Position numbers and translations under genes: made by a program
NCBI RefSeq assembly: GCF_004005495.1
Contig: NZ_RZYA01000008.1
Coordinates: 186,001-250,000 of the forward strand
Origin: Streptomyces antnestii
GTDB taxonomy: Bacteria > Actinomycetota > Actinomycetes > Streptomycetales > Streptomycetaceae
Reading direction: 5' to 3'
DNA: 64,000 nucleotides
The notes under the pieces: generated by a model
The model's input: only the letters and a program-made list of their open reading frames with translations
Database searches by the model: none
Told to the model about the DNA's origin: nothing
Shown: positions 8,221 through 16,833 of the stretch, in pieces
How the letters are laid out: every line of letters starts with the position of its first letter
How positions within the stretch are numbered: position 1 is the first letter of the stretch

Positions 8221-9861
8221 TCAGCCGTGCGTGTGCTGTTCGAGCACGGCCCTGAAGCCGCCCTTGTGCCGCAGTCGCGACAGCACCGTCGCGAGGATGA
8301 CCAGCGCCGGGAAGACGAGCGAGACCCAGTAGGCCGTGGTGTATGCCTGAGCGCTCGGCATGTGGGCGCCTTCGAGGAGGTAGTCCGAAGCCTTCAGGTT
8401 CACCATCGAGGGGTTCAGCTTGCCGGCCGTCATGCCGGCGACGTCCATCGAGTGGTACACGAATCCCGATGCGTTCAGCAGGATCGTGACGACTGCGGCA
8501 CCGATCGCGATGCCGATGGCCATGACCGTGCCGGGCATTCCGGCCGCCATACCGGCCTTCTCCTCCGGGACGACGAACTGCGGTATGGCGAAGGCGGCGC
8601 TGTAGCCGGCCCGGCTCCCCAGGCCGATGACGCCCGACGCGACGACGTACTCCCATGGCCGGTCATGAGCAACGGCCAGGAGCAGCAGGCCGGCCGCGCA
8701 GACCGCGGCGCCACCTATCAGGATGGCGCCGGGGCGACCGCGAGCGATGAGCTTCTCGGAATACTTGCCGCTGATGAACATCGTCAGCGCGAACGGCAGC
8801 ATGATCAGGCTCGTCTTCAGCGGATCGTAGGTCAGGCCGTACTCCGCGAACTTCGTCGACCAGCCCGTCAGCCCACCGTTGGTCGAAAGGGGCAGGCCGT
8901 TCGGGGTCTGGACGTAGTAGTTGGCCAGCACCAGGAACGCGGCATCGATACAGCCGAAGAGCCCGGCCGACAGACACGCCGTGGTGACGTAGGGCGTGCG
9001 CAGCACCGAGATGTCGAAGACCGGCTTTGTGGACCGGCGCTCCGCGAAGACCCATGCGACCGCCGCGACCACGCCGGCGAGGAGGATCATCGCGCTGTTC
9101 TTGCCGATGACGCTGTCCGGCGGCGCGCTCAGGGGCAACAGGATGAGCGCCACCCAGCCGATCAGCCACATCGTGTTCACGACGCCCAGACGACCCCTGG
9201 ACTGCGCCGGAGAGTTCGGCACGACCGCCAGCAGGGCGACCGTGGTGATGGCGAAGAGCGCGGCCAGGATGTAGTAGAAGGGGGCGATCGACAGGCTCGG
9301 CAGCGAGCCGTCCGCGTTGAGGTGGGTGGGAAGTGGCCAGATCCGCACGGAGATCCCGCCGCCCACCATGCCCAGCACCACGCCGCTGCCCGTGGCCATG
9401 ATGAGGACCATGACCGCCGTCGACACGCCGTTGCCGGGCAGGTGCCGCCGCAGGAAGCTCAGCGGCAGAAGCTGGGCAGCGCTTCCGAAGCCGAGGAGCG
9501 CCGATCCGATCACCAGGGCGACGTAGTTGTCGGCGATCGCTGGGATCAGCGCGCCTCCCACGAGGAAGCCGCCGGCGAGCAACGCCATCGCGCGCTCACT
9601 CAGCATGTCGGTCAACCGTGGGATCAGTACGAATCCTGCGCCGCCACCCAGCGTGAGTGCGCTGAAGATCCAGGTCGCGGCACTCACCGAGTTGTGCGCG
9701 TAGCTGGAGGTGATCAGGGGCAGCAGCGGCGGCACCATGAATGCCACCGCGTTCGTCACGGTGGCCAGCAGGGCAGCGACCGCGATCAATGCTCTCTTGT
9801 TGGCCGCGATGCGGGCCGGAGCCACCGCATCGGTCCGGCCGAGTGTTCCTTGGATGTCCAT
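8221..9861 (-). CDS. MFS transporter (14-helix size, DHA2-like)
   Basis: 546 residues. The N-terminus is a short soluble lead, then LIAVAALLATVTNAVAFMVP opens the first membrane helix. Typical MFS features follow: RLTDMLSERAMALLAGG in the first cytoplasmic loop and GFGSAAQLLPLSFLRRHLPG. The length and helix count fit the drug:H+ antiporter DHA2 branch, which also contains catabolic uptake carriers. A long extracytoplasmic loop near residues 320-350 (YVQTPNGLPLSTNGGLTGW) is unusual. It is 17 nt downstream of the dioxygenase-like gene and upstream of the membrane protein and FAD oxidoreductase, so it may move the substrate or product of that operon. Direction of transport cannot be inferred. 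Confidence 0.88.
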   Translation of the reverse strand: MDIQGTLGRTDAVAPARIAANKRALIAVAALLATVTNAVAFMVPPLLPLITSSYAHNSVSAATWIFSALTLGGGAGFVLIPRLTDMLSERAMALLAGGFLVGGALIPAIADNYVALVIGSALLGFGSAAQLLPLSFLRRHLPGNGVSTAVMVLIMATGSGVVLGMVGGGISVRIWPLPTHLNADGSLPSLSIAPFYYILAALFAITTVALLAVVPNSPAQSRGRLGVVNTMWLIGWVALILLPLSAPPDSVIGKNSAMILLAGVVAAVAWVFAERRSTKPVFDISVLRTPYVTTACLSAGLFGCIDAAFLVLANYYVQTPNGLPLSTNGGLTGWSTKFAEYGLTYDPLKTSLIMLPFALTMFISGKYSEKLIARGRPGAILIGGAAVCAAGLLLLAVAHDRPWEYVVASGVIGLGSRAGYSAAFAIPQFVVPEEKAGMAAGMPGTVMAIGIAIGAAVVTILLNASGFVYHSMDVAGMTAGKLNPSMVNLKASDYLLEGAHMPSAQAYTTAYWVSLVFPALVILATVLSRLRHKGGFRAVLEQHTHG

Positions 9862-9878
9862 GTTCTTGGCCGGCTCTC

Positions 9879-10778
9879 TCAGACTTGGCCGGGGAGCCCG
9901 GCGCCGGTGGAGGTGTAGTCGTCACGGCCGAGCAGGTCCATGGGGTCGGACATCTGCCCGCCGACCTCGACCCAGCCGAGGTAGTGCTCGGAGGACCAGT
10001 CGAGTCCTCGCTGGATCTCCTCCGGGAACGACCGGATCTGCTCCAGCGTGTAGGTGAGGAAGGGGTTCTCCTCGGGGCGCAGGAAAGCGAGGTCGTAGCC
10101 CGTCGACAGGCCGAAGCGGTGCTCGTCCGAGGTCGTGTTCTGGCCACCACCGTGGTAGGTGGAGCCGATCCAGATGAGCGCCGAGCCGGCCTTCATCTCC
10201 GTCGGGACCGCTTCCTCGAGTCGCGGCGCGCGCTCGTCGTCCCACAGGTGGGAGCCCGGAATCACGAGGGTGCCACCGTTCTCGGCGGTGAAGTCGCTGA
10301 CCGCCACCATGATCTGCACCCGCGCTTCGCGCTGGTAGGTGGGGTGTCGCCACAGCCAGACCGAGTCGTCGCGGTGGAGCGGCTGCGAGCCCTGTCCCGG
10401 GCCGATCTTGATGGCCATCGTCGCGCCGATGTGCGTGCCTGCCGGGAAGGGCACCGACTCCTCGCCGAAGAAGGCATTGATCGGCTTGTTGAGGATGCTC
10501 TGGGCGACGCTTCGGAACAGCGGGTTCAGTGCGATCGTCGCCATGTGCTCGGTCCGCGCGAACAGGCCGCTTGCGCGCTTGGTCCTGTTGCCGGCGAACA
10601 CCGCGTCGTGGCCGGTGTCGACCGAGTCGAGCACGGGGTCCAGATCCTTCTTGATGCCTTCGATGGTGACCTCGTCGAAGAGCCCTTCGATGATCACGCC
10701 GCCGTCTCGCATGATCACCTCGACCGCGGCGTCCGTGGTGGCGTCGGGGGTGAGACGAGCGAGTTCGTTTTTCGCCAT
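9879..10778 (-). CDS. Phytanoyl-CoA dioxygenase (PhyH) family, Fe(II)/2-oxoglutarate enzyme
   Basis: 299 residues from ATG at 10776-10778 with GGA 7 nt upstream; the frame extends to 10865 but homology begins at MAKNELARLTPD. It has the double-stranded beta-helix layout: QPLHRDDSVWLW supplies the HxD iron ligands (about H136/D138), GSTYHGGGQNTT the distal histidine (about 208) and HRFGLSTGYDL the arginine that holds 2-oxoglutarate. It probably hydroxylates a small molecule such as an amine or acid. It heads the minus-strand operon with the MFS carrier, facing the TetR gene at 10999 across a 220-nt region with TAGTCA motifs, so TetR control is likely. The substrate is unknown. Confidence 0.85.
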   Translation of the reverse strand: MAKNELARLTPDATTDAAVEVIMRDGGVIIEGLFDEVTIEGIKKDLDPVLDSVDTGHDAVFAGNRTKRASGLFARTEHMATIALNPLFRSVAQSILNKPINAFFGEESVPFPAGTHIGATMAIKIGPGQGSQPLHRDDSVWLWRHPTYQREARVQIMVAVSDFTAENGGTLVIPGSHLWDDERAPRLEEAVPTEMKAGSALIWIGSTYHGGGQNTTSDEHRFGLSTGYDLAFLRPEENPFLTYTLEQIRSFPEEIQRGLDWSSEHYLGWVEVGGQMSDPMDLLGRDDYTSTGAGLPGQV

Positions 10779-10858
10779 GACAGGTCCGTTCTTTCGTGAG
10801 TGCCGGGCCGCGCTGGAGCGGGCCGACCGCCTTGTGAGCCGATACGCTAAAGCGAAGT

Positions 10859-10886
10859 TAGTCATACGTTCAAGACATCCGACTAA
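10859..10886. promoter_or_regulatory. TAGTCA/GACTAA inverted motif, putative TetR operator
   Basis: TAGTCA at 10859-10864 and GACTAA at 10881-10886 face each other, 81 nt upstream of the dioxygenase-like gene and in the divergent region with the TetR gene. TAGTCA half-sites recur at 19741 and 20883. A separate TTGA-N5-TCAA repeat at 10948-10960, just before the TetR gene, could be its own promoter or operator. Confidence 0.45.
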
Positions 10887-10998
10887 GAAAGTTTCGCGCT
10901 TCGGCCGCAGCAGCCACCGACCGCAGGCGCGACTGCTAGGCTGAGCATTGACTTAATCAAGCGACCAACTGTGTGGACGCCTTAAACGGGAGGATTTC

Positions 10999-11607
10999 GT
11001 GGCACGGATCTCCGTCGCCCAACGGCGTAGCGACTTCATCGACGCCGCCGTGGAAGTCATCGCGATCCACGGCATCGACGGCGCAACAACCCGGCGGATT
11101 GCCGAGCAGGCTCAGGCGAACGTGGCGATGCTGCACTACTGCTATGACTCGAAGGAGGACCTCTTCGCCGATGTCTACGAGTTCGTAGCCGGCAGGTACC
11201 GCGATGTGGTGAAAGACAGTGATCCGCACTCCAACCTGGTGGACACAGCGTGCCAACTCCTCCGCGGTGTCATGGAGTTCTACGTCGAGTCAACCACCTT
11301 CACCGCGGCGGCATTGGAACTCATCAGCTGGGCACGGCGTCAGCACGGAGACCGCGGCATCGCGGTGTTCGACCAGGCCCTTGAGACGGTGCGCGCTGTG
11401 CTTCGCAGCGCCACCTCAGAGCACCCGGTCGAACCAGAAACCATCGATCAGATCGCCTATGTCATCGGTACCTTGTCCGACGGTTTCGCCCTGAACTGGT
11501 TGACGTACGGGGATCGGTCCGCCGCAACGGAGCAGATGGAAGTCGCCGCCTCAGTACTCGAGAGTTGGCTCGCGGTCCGGCTCGGATCTACGCCCGTAGC
11601 ACTGTGA
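10999..11607 (+). CDS. TetR family transcriptional regulator of the amine-catabolic region
   Basis: 202 residues with a GTG start; GGGAGG lies 6 nt upstream. The HTH (about residues 9-55) reads FIDAAVEVIAIHGIDGATTR then RIAEQAQANVAMLHYCYDSK, a standard TetR DNA-binding domain. The C-terminal domain is of the TetR_C_6 type. It is divergent from the dioxygenase/MFS operon and convergent with the aldehyde dehydrogenase operon, separated by a strong terminator at 11719. TAGTCA motifs upstream of the dioxygenase, the SCP2/GS operon and the esterase/monooxygenase genes make it the best candidate for regulator of 5.9-25 kb; that assignment is inference. Confidence 0.88.
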   Translation: MARISVAQRRSDFIDAAVEVIAIHGIDGATTRRIAEQAQANVAMLHYCYDSKEDLFADVYEFVAGRYRDVVKDSDPHSNLVDTACQLLRGVMEFYVESTTFTAAALELISWARRQHGDRGIAVFDQALETVRAVLRSATSEHPVEPETIDQIAYVIGTLSDGFALNWLTYGDRSAATEQMEVAASVLESWLAVRLGSTPVAL

Positions 11608-11718
11608 TTGACCCATGAACGCGACGGGCGGCGCGGCCCGGCGCACTCAAGTCAAGGACGCCGACGACCTCTTGGGCGGAAGATGTTCGTGGTGCAGCCG
11701 CTCGTCCTGGGTGTGCAC

Positions 11719-11748
11719 GGTGGGAGGCCCGAGGTCGGGCCTCCCACC
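11719..11748. terminator. Perfect bidirectional hairpin between convergent genes
   Basis: GGTGGGAGGCCC pairs exactly with GGGCCTCCCACC around a GAGGTC loop. It lies between the 3' ends of the TetR gene (plus) and the aldehyde dehydrogenase gene (minus), the expected place for a shared terminator. Confidence 0.85.
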
Positions 11749-11765
11749 GATCATGTGTGGTGCTG

Positions 11766-13229
11766 TCACAACGGCAGGTCGGGCGAGTCGACGCCGACGA
11801 CCCGGTCGCCGCAGAAGACGCGCACCGACTCTGCCGGTCCGTGGCCGCCGATGCCGGCCGGGCCCCAGAAGCTCTGAGCCGACTCCTCACCGAGGTCGGC
11901 GATCTTGGCGCCGTTGATGCGCACCTCGCCGGACATGACACGGGAGCCGACGTCGATCGCGCGGTCGGTGTCGGTGCCGAACACGTAGGCATCGAGGCCC
12001 GAGGGGTTGGCGTTGGCGATGCGCAACGCCTGTTCGTCGGAGTCCACGGCGTGCAGCGAGACGACGGGCCCGAACAGCTCGGCGGTGGCCTGAGCGGGGT
12101 CGGCGCCGGCGGCGATCGTCGGCGACATGAAGAAGCCGTCGAGCCCGGGCAGTTGGGCGGGCCGGTGGATGCTCGCCCCGAGGTCACACAGCCCCTCGAT
12201 CCTGCTCTTGAGGGTCTGGAAGTGCGGCGCGTTGGAGATCGGGCCGATCTCGACGTCCTCGTCGAGAGAGTGCCCGACGACGAGCTTGGAGATCCGCTCG
12301 GTCAACGCCTCCAGAAGAGGGTCGACCAGGCTGCGGTGAGCGAGGATCTTGCCCGGCCCCTCACACCACTGGCCGTTGAGCTTGGTCATGCCGTCGAGAA
12401 TGCCGTCGGCGGTGACGTCCAGGTCGGCATCGTCCAGCACGAGCACCGGATTGTTGCCGCCGAGCTCCAGCTGCAACACCTTGAAGTCCTCCGCGCCGGC
12501 CCGCGCGATGGCGCGGCCGGCACCCGGTCCGCCGGTGAAGGAGACGACCTTGATGCGCGGGTCGGCAGTCAGCCTGGCGCCGACGTCGCCGCCGCCGTGC
12601 ACCAGTTGCAGCGCGCCGCTGGGCAGGCCCGCCTCGACGAAGCACTCGACGATGATCTGCGCGCTGCCGGGCGCGTGCTCCGAGGGCTTGAGGATGACGG
12701 GGCAGCCCGCCGCCATCGCGCTGACGATCTTGGCGGCGGGAATGAAGCTCGGACCGTTCCACGGCGTGAGAATCGCGGCCGGCCCCCACGGCACCTTGTA
12801 GAGGCGGACGTCGCGGCCGCCGGCCGCCAGCGCGGTGACGCGCGGGATGTTCACCAGGTCCGACGCCGACGCCCGGATCCTCGCGGGCAGGAAGGCCGCG
12901 ACCTTGCGCGTGACGCCGATGGGTGTGCCGCTGGTCAGCGAGTCCGTGCGTGCGATGTCCTCGGCACGGGTCTCGATGATCTCGGCGACGCGCTCCAGGA
13001 TGCCGGCGCGCTCACGCCGGGCGTCCTCGTCCCAGCGGCCGATGTCGTACACGCGCTCCGCGTGCCGCAGCGCCCGGTCGAGATCGTCGGGTGCTGTCGT
13101 GACGAGGCGGTGGACGGGCTCGCGCGTGTTGGGGTCGACGTTCCAGGCGCCATCGACCGTCGGGCACTCGCTCCAGTCGTCGGCGATGTAGTTCACCGGC
13201 TGGGGGATTCTGATCTCGTTGCTCGCCAT
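11766..13229 (-). CDS. NAD(P)-dependent aldehyde dehydrogenase
   Basis: 487 residues, starting MASNEIRIPQPVNYIADDW; the ATG at 13227-13229 has AGGTGA 5 nt upstream (an in-frame ATG at 13248 is less likely). Standard ALDH fold: TPWNGPSFIPAAKI (cofactor pocket), FTGGPGAGRAIA (nucleotide loop), LELGGNNPV with the general-base glutamate near residue 254 and NGQWCEGPGK with the nucleophilic cysteine near 289. It oxidises an aldehyde to the acid. It ends an operon, 28 nt after the alcohol dehydrogenase, and so probably oxidises that enzyme's product, perhaps still attached to a gamma-glutamyl group. The exact substrate is not identifiable. Confidence 0.92.
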   Translation of the reverse strand: MASNEIRIPQPVNYIADDWSECPTVDGAWNVDPNTREPVHRLVTTAPDDLDRALRHAERVYDIGRWDEDARRERAGILERVAEIIETRAEDIARTDSLTSGTPIGVTRKVAAFLPARIRASASDLVNIPRVTALAAGGRDVRLYKVPWGPAAILTPWNGPSFIPAAKIVSAMAAGCPVILKPSEHAPGSAQIIVECFVEAGLPSGALQLVHGGGDVGARLTADPRIKVVSFTGGPGAGRAIARAGAEDFKVLQLELGGNNPVLVLDDADLDVTADGILDGMTKLNGQWCEGPGKILAHRSLVDPLLEALTERISKLVVGHSLDEDVEIGPISNAPHFQTLKSRIEGLCDLGASIHRPAQLPGLDGFFMSPTIAAGADPAQATAELFGPVVSLHAVDSDEQALRIANANPSGLDAYVFGTDTDRAIDVGSRVMSGEVRINGAKIADLGEESAQSFWGPAGIGGHGPAESVRVFCGDRVVGVDSPDLPL

Positions 13230-13257
13230 GGAGCTCACCTCTGCATTCACTCGTCGG

Positions 13258-14355
13258 TCAGGACTGGAGATCGACGACGATGCGGGTCACGTCACCGGAC
13301 TTCATCGCCTCGAAGCCCTCGTTGATCTCGCCGAACGGGATGACCCGCGTCACCATCTCGTCGAGCAGCAGGCGTCCCTGCTGGTACAGGTGCGCGAGCT
13401 GGAGGATGTCCTGCCGCGCCTGACCCGAGCCCATGTAGGAGCCGATGAGTCGCTTCTCCTCGAAGAAGAAGTCCGATGCCGGGATGCTGAGTTCGGTACC
13501 TCCGGGCGCGATGCCGACCAGGCACGCGGTACCCGTCGGACGCAGGAGGGCCACGGCCGTCGCCGCGGTTCGGGCCGAGCCGACCGCCTCGAAGGAGTAG
13601 TCCACTCCGTCGCCCAACTGGCGGTGCAGTTCCGCGACGATGTCGCCGTCTGCGCCGTTGATGACGTGGGTCGCGCCGTAGCCGCGCGCGGCCTTGAGCC
13701 GTGCGTCGTCCAGGTCGATGGCAACGATCGCCGACGCTCCGGCGAGCCTGGCCCCCTGGATGATGGCCGAGCCGACGCCGCCACAGCCGATGACCGCCAC
13801 CGTGCTGCCCGGCCTCACCTGGGCGCCGCGGAAGACGGCGCCTACACCGGTGATGACGCAGCAGGCCAAGAGGCACCCGACGTGCAGCGGTACCTCGTCA
13901 GGGAGCCGCACCAGTGCGTTCTCCCGCATGAGGACGTGCCGGGAGAACGCCCCGACGTCGCCGAGCCGCTCGATCGGCCTGCCGTCCGTGGTCTGGAACG
14001 CGGGCCGCGGACGGCGGCGTACATCCTCGACACGACGGCACTGGGTCGACCGTCCCGCCTCACAGTTGACGCAGCGGCCACAGGAGGGTGTCAGCGCGCC
14101 GACCACGCGGTCCCCGGGACGCAGGCCGGACACCTGTGCCCCGACCGCCTCGACCACGCCCGCCACTTCGTGCCCGACGACGACCGGCAGGCCGGTCGGA
14201 ACCGTCCCCGTCATGTAGTGCAGGTCGCTGTGGCACAGCCCCACGTTCGTGACCGCGACCCGCACCTCGTGCGGCTCCGGTTCGTCCACCCGGATGTCGG
14301 TCAGCTCGAGCGGCTCATTGACCGCGGTGAGTACCGCGGCCTGGGTGTCGATCAT
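13258..14355 (-). CDS. Zinc-dependent alcohol dehydrogenase (MDR, class III-like)
   Basis: 365 residues. GLCHSDLHYM gives the catalytic-zinc cysteine and GHEVAGVVEAVG the catalytic histidine. SCGRCVNCEAGRSTQC (C-x2-C-x2-C-x7-C) is the structural zinc lobe. AVIGCGGVGSAII is the NAD-binding Rossmann loop, followed by an acidic strand end (AIDLDD), which favours NAD over NADP. It oxidises an alcohol to an aldehyde for the aldehyde dehydrogenase encoded next. It lies 69 nt downstream of the ligase/hydratase fusion in the minus-strand operon running from 19664. The group resembles long-chain NDMA-dependent or formaldehyde-type dehydrogenases; I cannot narrow the substrate. Confidence 0.92.
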   Translation of the reverse strand: MIDTQAAVLTAVNEPLELTDIRVDEPEPHEVRVAVTNVGLCHSDLHYMTGTVPTGLPVVVGHEVAGVVEAVGAQVSGLRPGDRVVGALTPSCGRCVNCEAGRSTQCRRVEDVRRRPRPAFQTTDGRPIERLGDVGAFSRHVLMRENALVRLPDEVPLHVGCLLACCVITGVGAVFRGAQVRPGSTVAVIGCGGVGSAIIQGARLAGASAIVAIDLDDARLKAARGYGATHVINGADGDIVAELHRQLGDGVDYSFEAVGSARTAATAVALLRPTGTACLVGIAPGGTELSIPASDFFFEEKRLIGSYMGSGQARQDILQLAHLYQQGRLLLDEMVTRVIPFGEINEGFEAMKSGDVTRIVVDLQS

Positions 14356-14424
14356 GTCGACGTCCCCTCTGTCGATTCCTGTGGGATTGGTCTGTTGAAG
14401 GTGATGGCGAGCTCAGGGCGGGGC

Positions 14425-16833
14425 TTACGCGCCGGTGCCCCTGGCGGACAAGAAGCCCCCGATCCCCGCACTGAGGACTCCGCTCTCCCACGCCTTCCAC
14501 GCAGCGAGGTCCTCACGGGCGAAGGCCGCTTCGACCTCCTCTGTCTGAGGGCGCAGGAGTGCCAGGTGGAGGGCCGTCGTGTTTCCCGCGGGCGTCCACT
14601 CGATGACGGTGTCGATGGCCCGGCCGATCAGGGCGTCGGGCTCGACGATCTCGTCCAGGAGCCCGATCCGCAGCGCCTCGTCGGCCAGGACCCGAGGCGA
14701 TCCGAGCACCATGCGCATCGCATGGCTCCCGATGAGGCGCCTGAGCAGCACGCTGGACGCGTTCGAGATCGTGATGCCCCGGCCGTTCTCCGGCTGGTAG
14801 TACTCCGTCGCCCGGGTTCCGATGCGAGCGTCGCAACACAGGGTGATCTCCGAGGCTCCCCCGACCGCGAGTCCGTTGACCGCCGCGACCACGGGTACCT
14901 GCGTCTGCAGGATGGCCCGGGTGATGTCGTGGAAGCTCGCGAACGCCTCACGGAGCTCGGCGTCCGTGGACGGCACGCTCTGGAGGTCCTCGCCCGCGGA
15001 GAAGGCCCGTCCCTCGCCAGTGAGCACGATCCCGCGCACGCTGTCGCCGGTCCCGAACTCGCGGATGACCGTGGCCAGCCGCAGCCGGGTGGCGACGTCC
15101 ATGGCGTTGAGCTTCTCGGGACGTCGGAGCGTCAGCACGGCAACGCGACGCATGACGTCGACGTCGAGGAATCCTCCGTCGGAAGCGGTACGTGCCCCCG
15201 TCTTGTTCCGTCGTGCACCGAGATCGTGCGTCACGCCGGGATCGTCCACGGCGCGTGCCTTGAGGGCCGGCTTGGAGATGCGTTCGGACGGCGTCCGGGG
15301 GAAGTCGGCGACGAACTCCACGTAGCGCGGCACCTTGAACCGAGCGAGTTCCTTGCCGGCCCGCTCGACGATCGCCTCGGCTGTCGCACGATCGGCCGGC
15401 ACGCCGGCCGCCAGCTGGACGAAGGCCTTGACCTCCTCACCGAGAGTGTCGTCGGGTTCGGCGACGACCGCGGCCGCGACCACCACGTCGTCGCGCTCGA
15501 GGGCGGCCTCGACCTCGACGCTCGCGACGTTCTCGCCGCCGCGGCGCACCATGTCCTTGATCCTGCCGACCAGTTGGATGCCGTGGTCGGGCCGTCGGAC
15601 CACGACGTCACCGGTGTGGAGCCAGCCGTCGCGCAAGACCCTGGCCGCGTCGTCCGGGCGGTTCCAGTAACCGCTCATCATGGGCTTGCCCGAGATGACC
15701 AGCTCCCCGGGATCGCCGGCCGGCACCTCGTTGCCGTCGGGGTCGACGACGCGGACCTGCTTCGTCGGCACCGGCCGCCCCAGGCTCCCGCTCCCGACGG
15801 CATCAGCGTCGGCGAACGGGCTGAACAGGTCGACACCGGACTCGGTCATCCCGTAGATCTCCCGCCACGGCGCACCCCATCGCTCCTCCAGCTGCGCGTG
15901 CAGACCGACGGGAATGCCCGAACAGAGCACGTGGCGTACCTCGTTGTCGCGGTCCTCGGGCGCGGGCGGCTGCTTGAACAACAGCGTGGGCATCGACCCG
16001 AGGACGTAGAAGAAGGTCGCGCGGTGCCGGCGGACGTCCGCCATGAAGGTCGACGCGGAGAACCGGGGCAACACGACCAGCGGGGCCCCGATCGTGAGTG
16101 CGAGCGCCGTGTTCCACTGCGGATCCATGTAGGAGAACGGCTGCGACGTCAGGAGCACGTCCTCGGTACCGAGTCCGGTCACCGCCGCACAGACCCAGCC
16201 CAACCGGACCCAGTAGTCGTGGGTGAGCATGCACGCCTTGGGGAAACCGGTCGTGCCGGAGGTGTACTGCAGGTTCGCCAGCGTCCCTGCATCGACCGGC
16301 ACCGCCGGCGCCGTCTGCGGGAAGGGCTCGGACCCGTCGTCGGCGACGTCGACGACACGAAGGCCGGCGAGCCCGTCCTCGGTCGCCAGGACGTCGGCGA
16401 CCAGCCCGGACCGCTCGGAGTCGGTGAAGGCGACGCGCGCACCCGAGTCCCGGAGGACGAAGGCGAGGTCGCCCCGCCGGTAGGAGGAGTTGACCGGAAC
16501 GGCGACCGCTCCGGCCTTGAGTGCAGCGAGCCAGATGACCGGCCAGTGCACGACGTTCGGGAGCATGATCGCGACACGGTCGCCCGGCTGTACGCCGTCG
16601 AGCTCGATCAGCCGGTGCGCCAGCCTGGAACTCCATGTGTCGATGTCGGCGAAGCTCCATGACCGTTCGCCGAAGCGCAGGAACTCCCGTTCCGGTGAAT
16701 CCTGTGCGCGCTGCGACAGCAGCTCGGTCAGGGTCGGGACGGCGGGGTCCTCGCCGAGCTGTCCGGGCTTCACCACCGGCGCGGGACGTGCCTGGGTGCG
16801 ACCGGCTTGCTCGGCTGCCACGTTCTCCGTCAT
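14425..16833 (-). CDS. Acyl-CoA ligase fused to enoyl-CoA hydratase (crotonase)
   Basis: 802 residues in one uninterrupted frame. Residues about 20-530 are an ANL adenylating enzyme: LQYTSGTTGFPKACMLTH (P-loop), YGMTESGVD, GWLHTGDVV and the C-terminal lid ending FPRTPSERISKPALK. Residues about 555-802 are a complete crotonase: VAVLTLRRPEKLNAMD, GRAFSAGEDL, and PVVAAVNGLAVGGASEITL, the oxyanion-hole region. The join (ARRNKTGARTASDGGFLDVD) looks like a linker. One protein could thus form an acyl-CoA and hydrate an enoyl-CoA. Between those steps an ammonia elimination could be supplied by the hotdog enzyme at 22601. It overlaps the preceding hydrolase gene by ATGA, implying translational coupling. 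Confidence 0.9.
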   Translation of the reverse strand: MTENVAAEQAGRTQARPAPVVKPGQLGEDPAVPTLTELLSQRAQDSPEREFLRFGERSWSFADIDTWSSRLAHRLIELDGVQPGDRVAIMLPNVVHWPVIWLAALKAGAVAVPVNSSYRRGDLAFVLRDSGARVAFTDSERSGLVADVLATEDGLAGLRVVDVADDGSEPFPQTAPAVPVDAGTLANLQYTSGTTGFPKACMLTHDYWVRLGWVCAAVTGLGTEDVLLTSQPFSYMDPQWNTALALTIGAPLVVLPRFSASTFMADVRRHRATFFYVLGSMPTLLFKQPPAPEDRDNEVRHVLCSGIPVGLHAQLEERWGAPWREIYGMTESGVDLFSPFADADAVGSGSLGRPVPTKQVRVVDPDGNEVPAGDPGELVISGKPMMSGYWNRPDDAARVLRDGWLHTGDVVVRRPDHGIQLVGRIKDMVRRGGENVASVEVEAALERDDVVVAAAVVAEPDDTLGEEVKAFVQLAAGVPADRATAEAIVERAGKELARFKVPRYVEFVADFPRTPSERISKPALKARAVDDPGVTHDLGARRNKTGARTASDGGFLDVDVMRRVAVLTLRRPEKLNAMDVATRLRLATVIREFGTGDSVRGIVLTGEGRAFSAGEDLQSVPSTDAELREAFASFHDITRAILQTQVPVVAAVNGLAVGGASEITLCCDARIGTRATEYYQPENGRGITISNASSVLLRRLIGSHAMRMVLGSPRVLADEALRIGLLDEIVEPDALIGRAIDTVIEWTPAGNTTALHLALLRPQTEEVEAAFAREDLAAWKAWESGVLSAGIGGFLSARGTGA

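Noticed and set aside
8137..9918. A 593-codon plus-strand open frame
   Set aside because: Antisense shadow of the MFS transporter; glutamine/arginine/histidine-rich without domains.
13219..16662. A 1147-codon plus-strand open frame
   Set aside because: It is antisense to the alcohol dehydrogenase and the ligase/hydratase fusion, both with complete motifs; its own translation has none.
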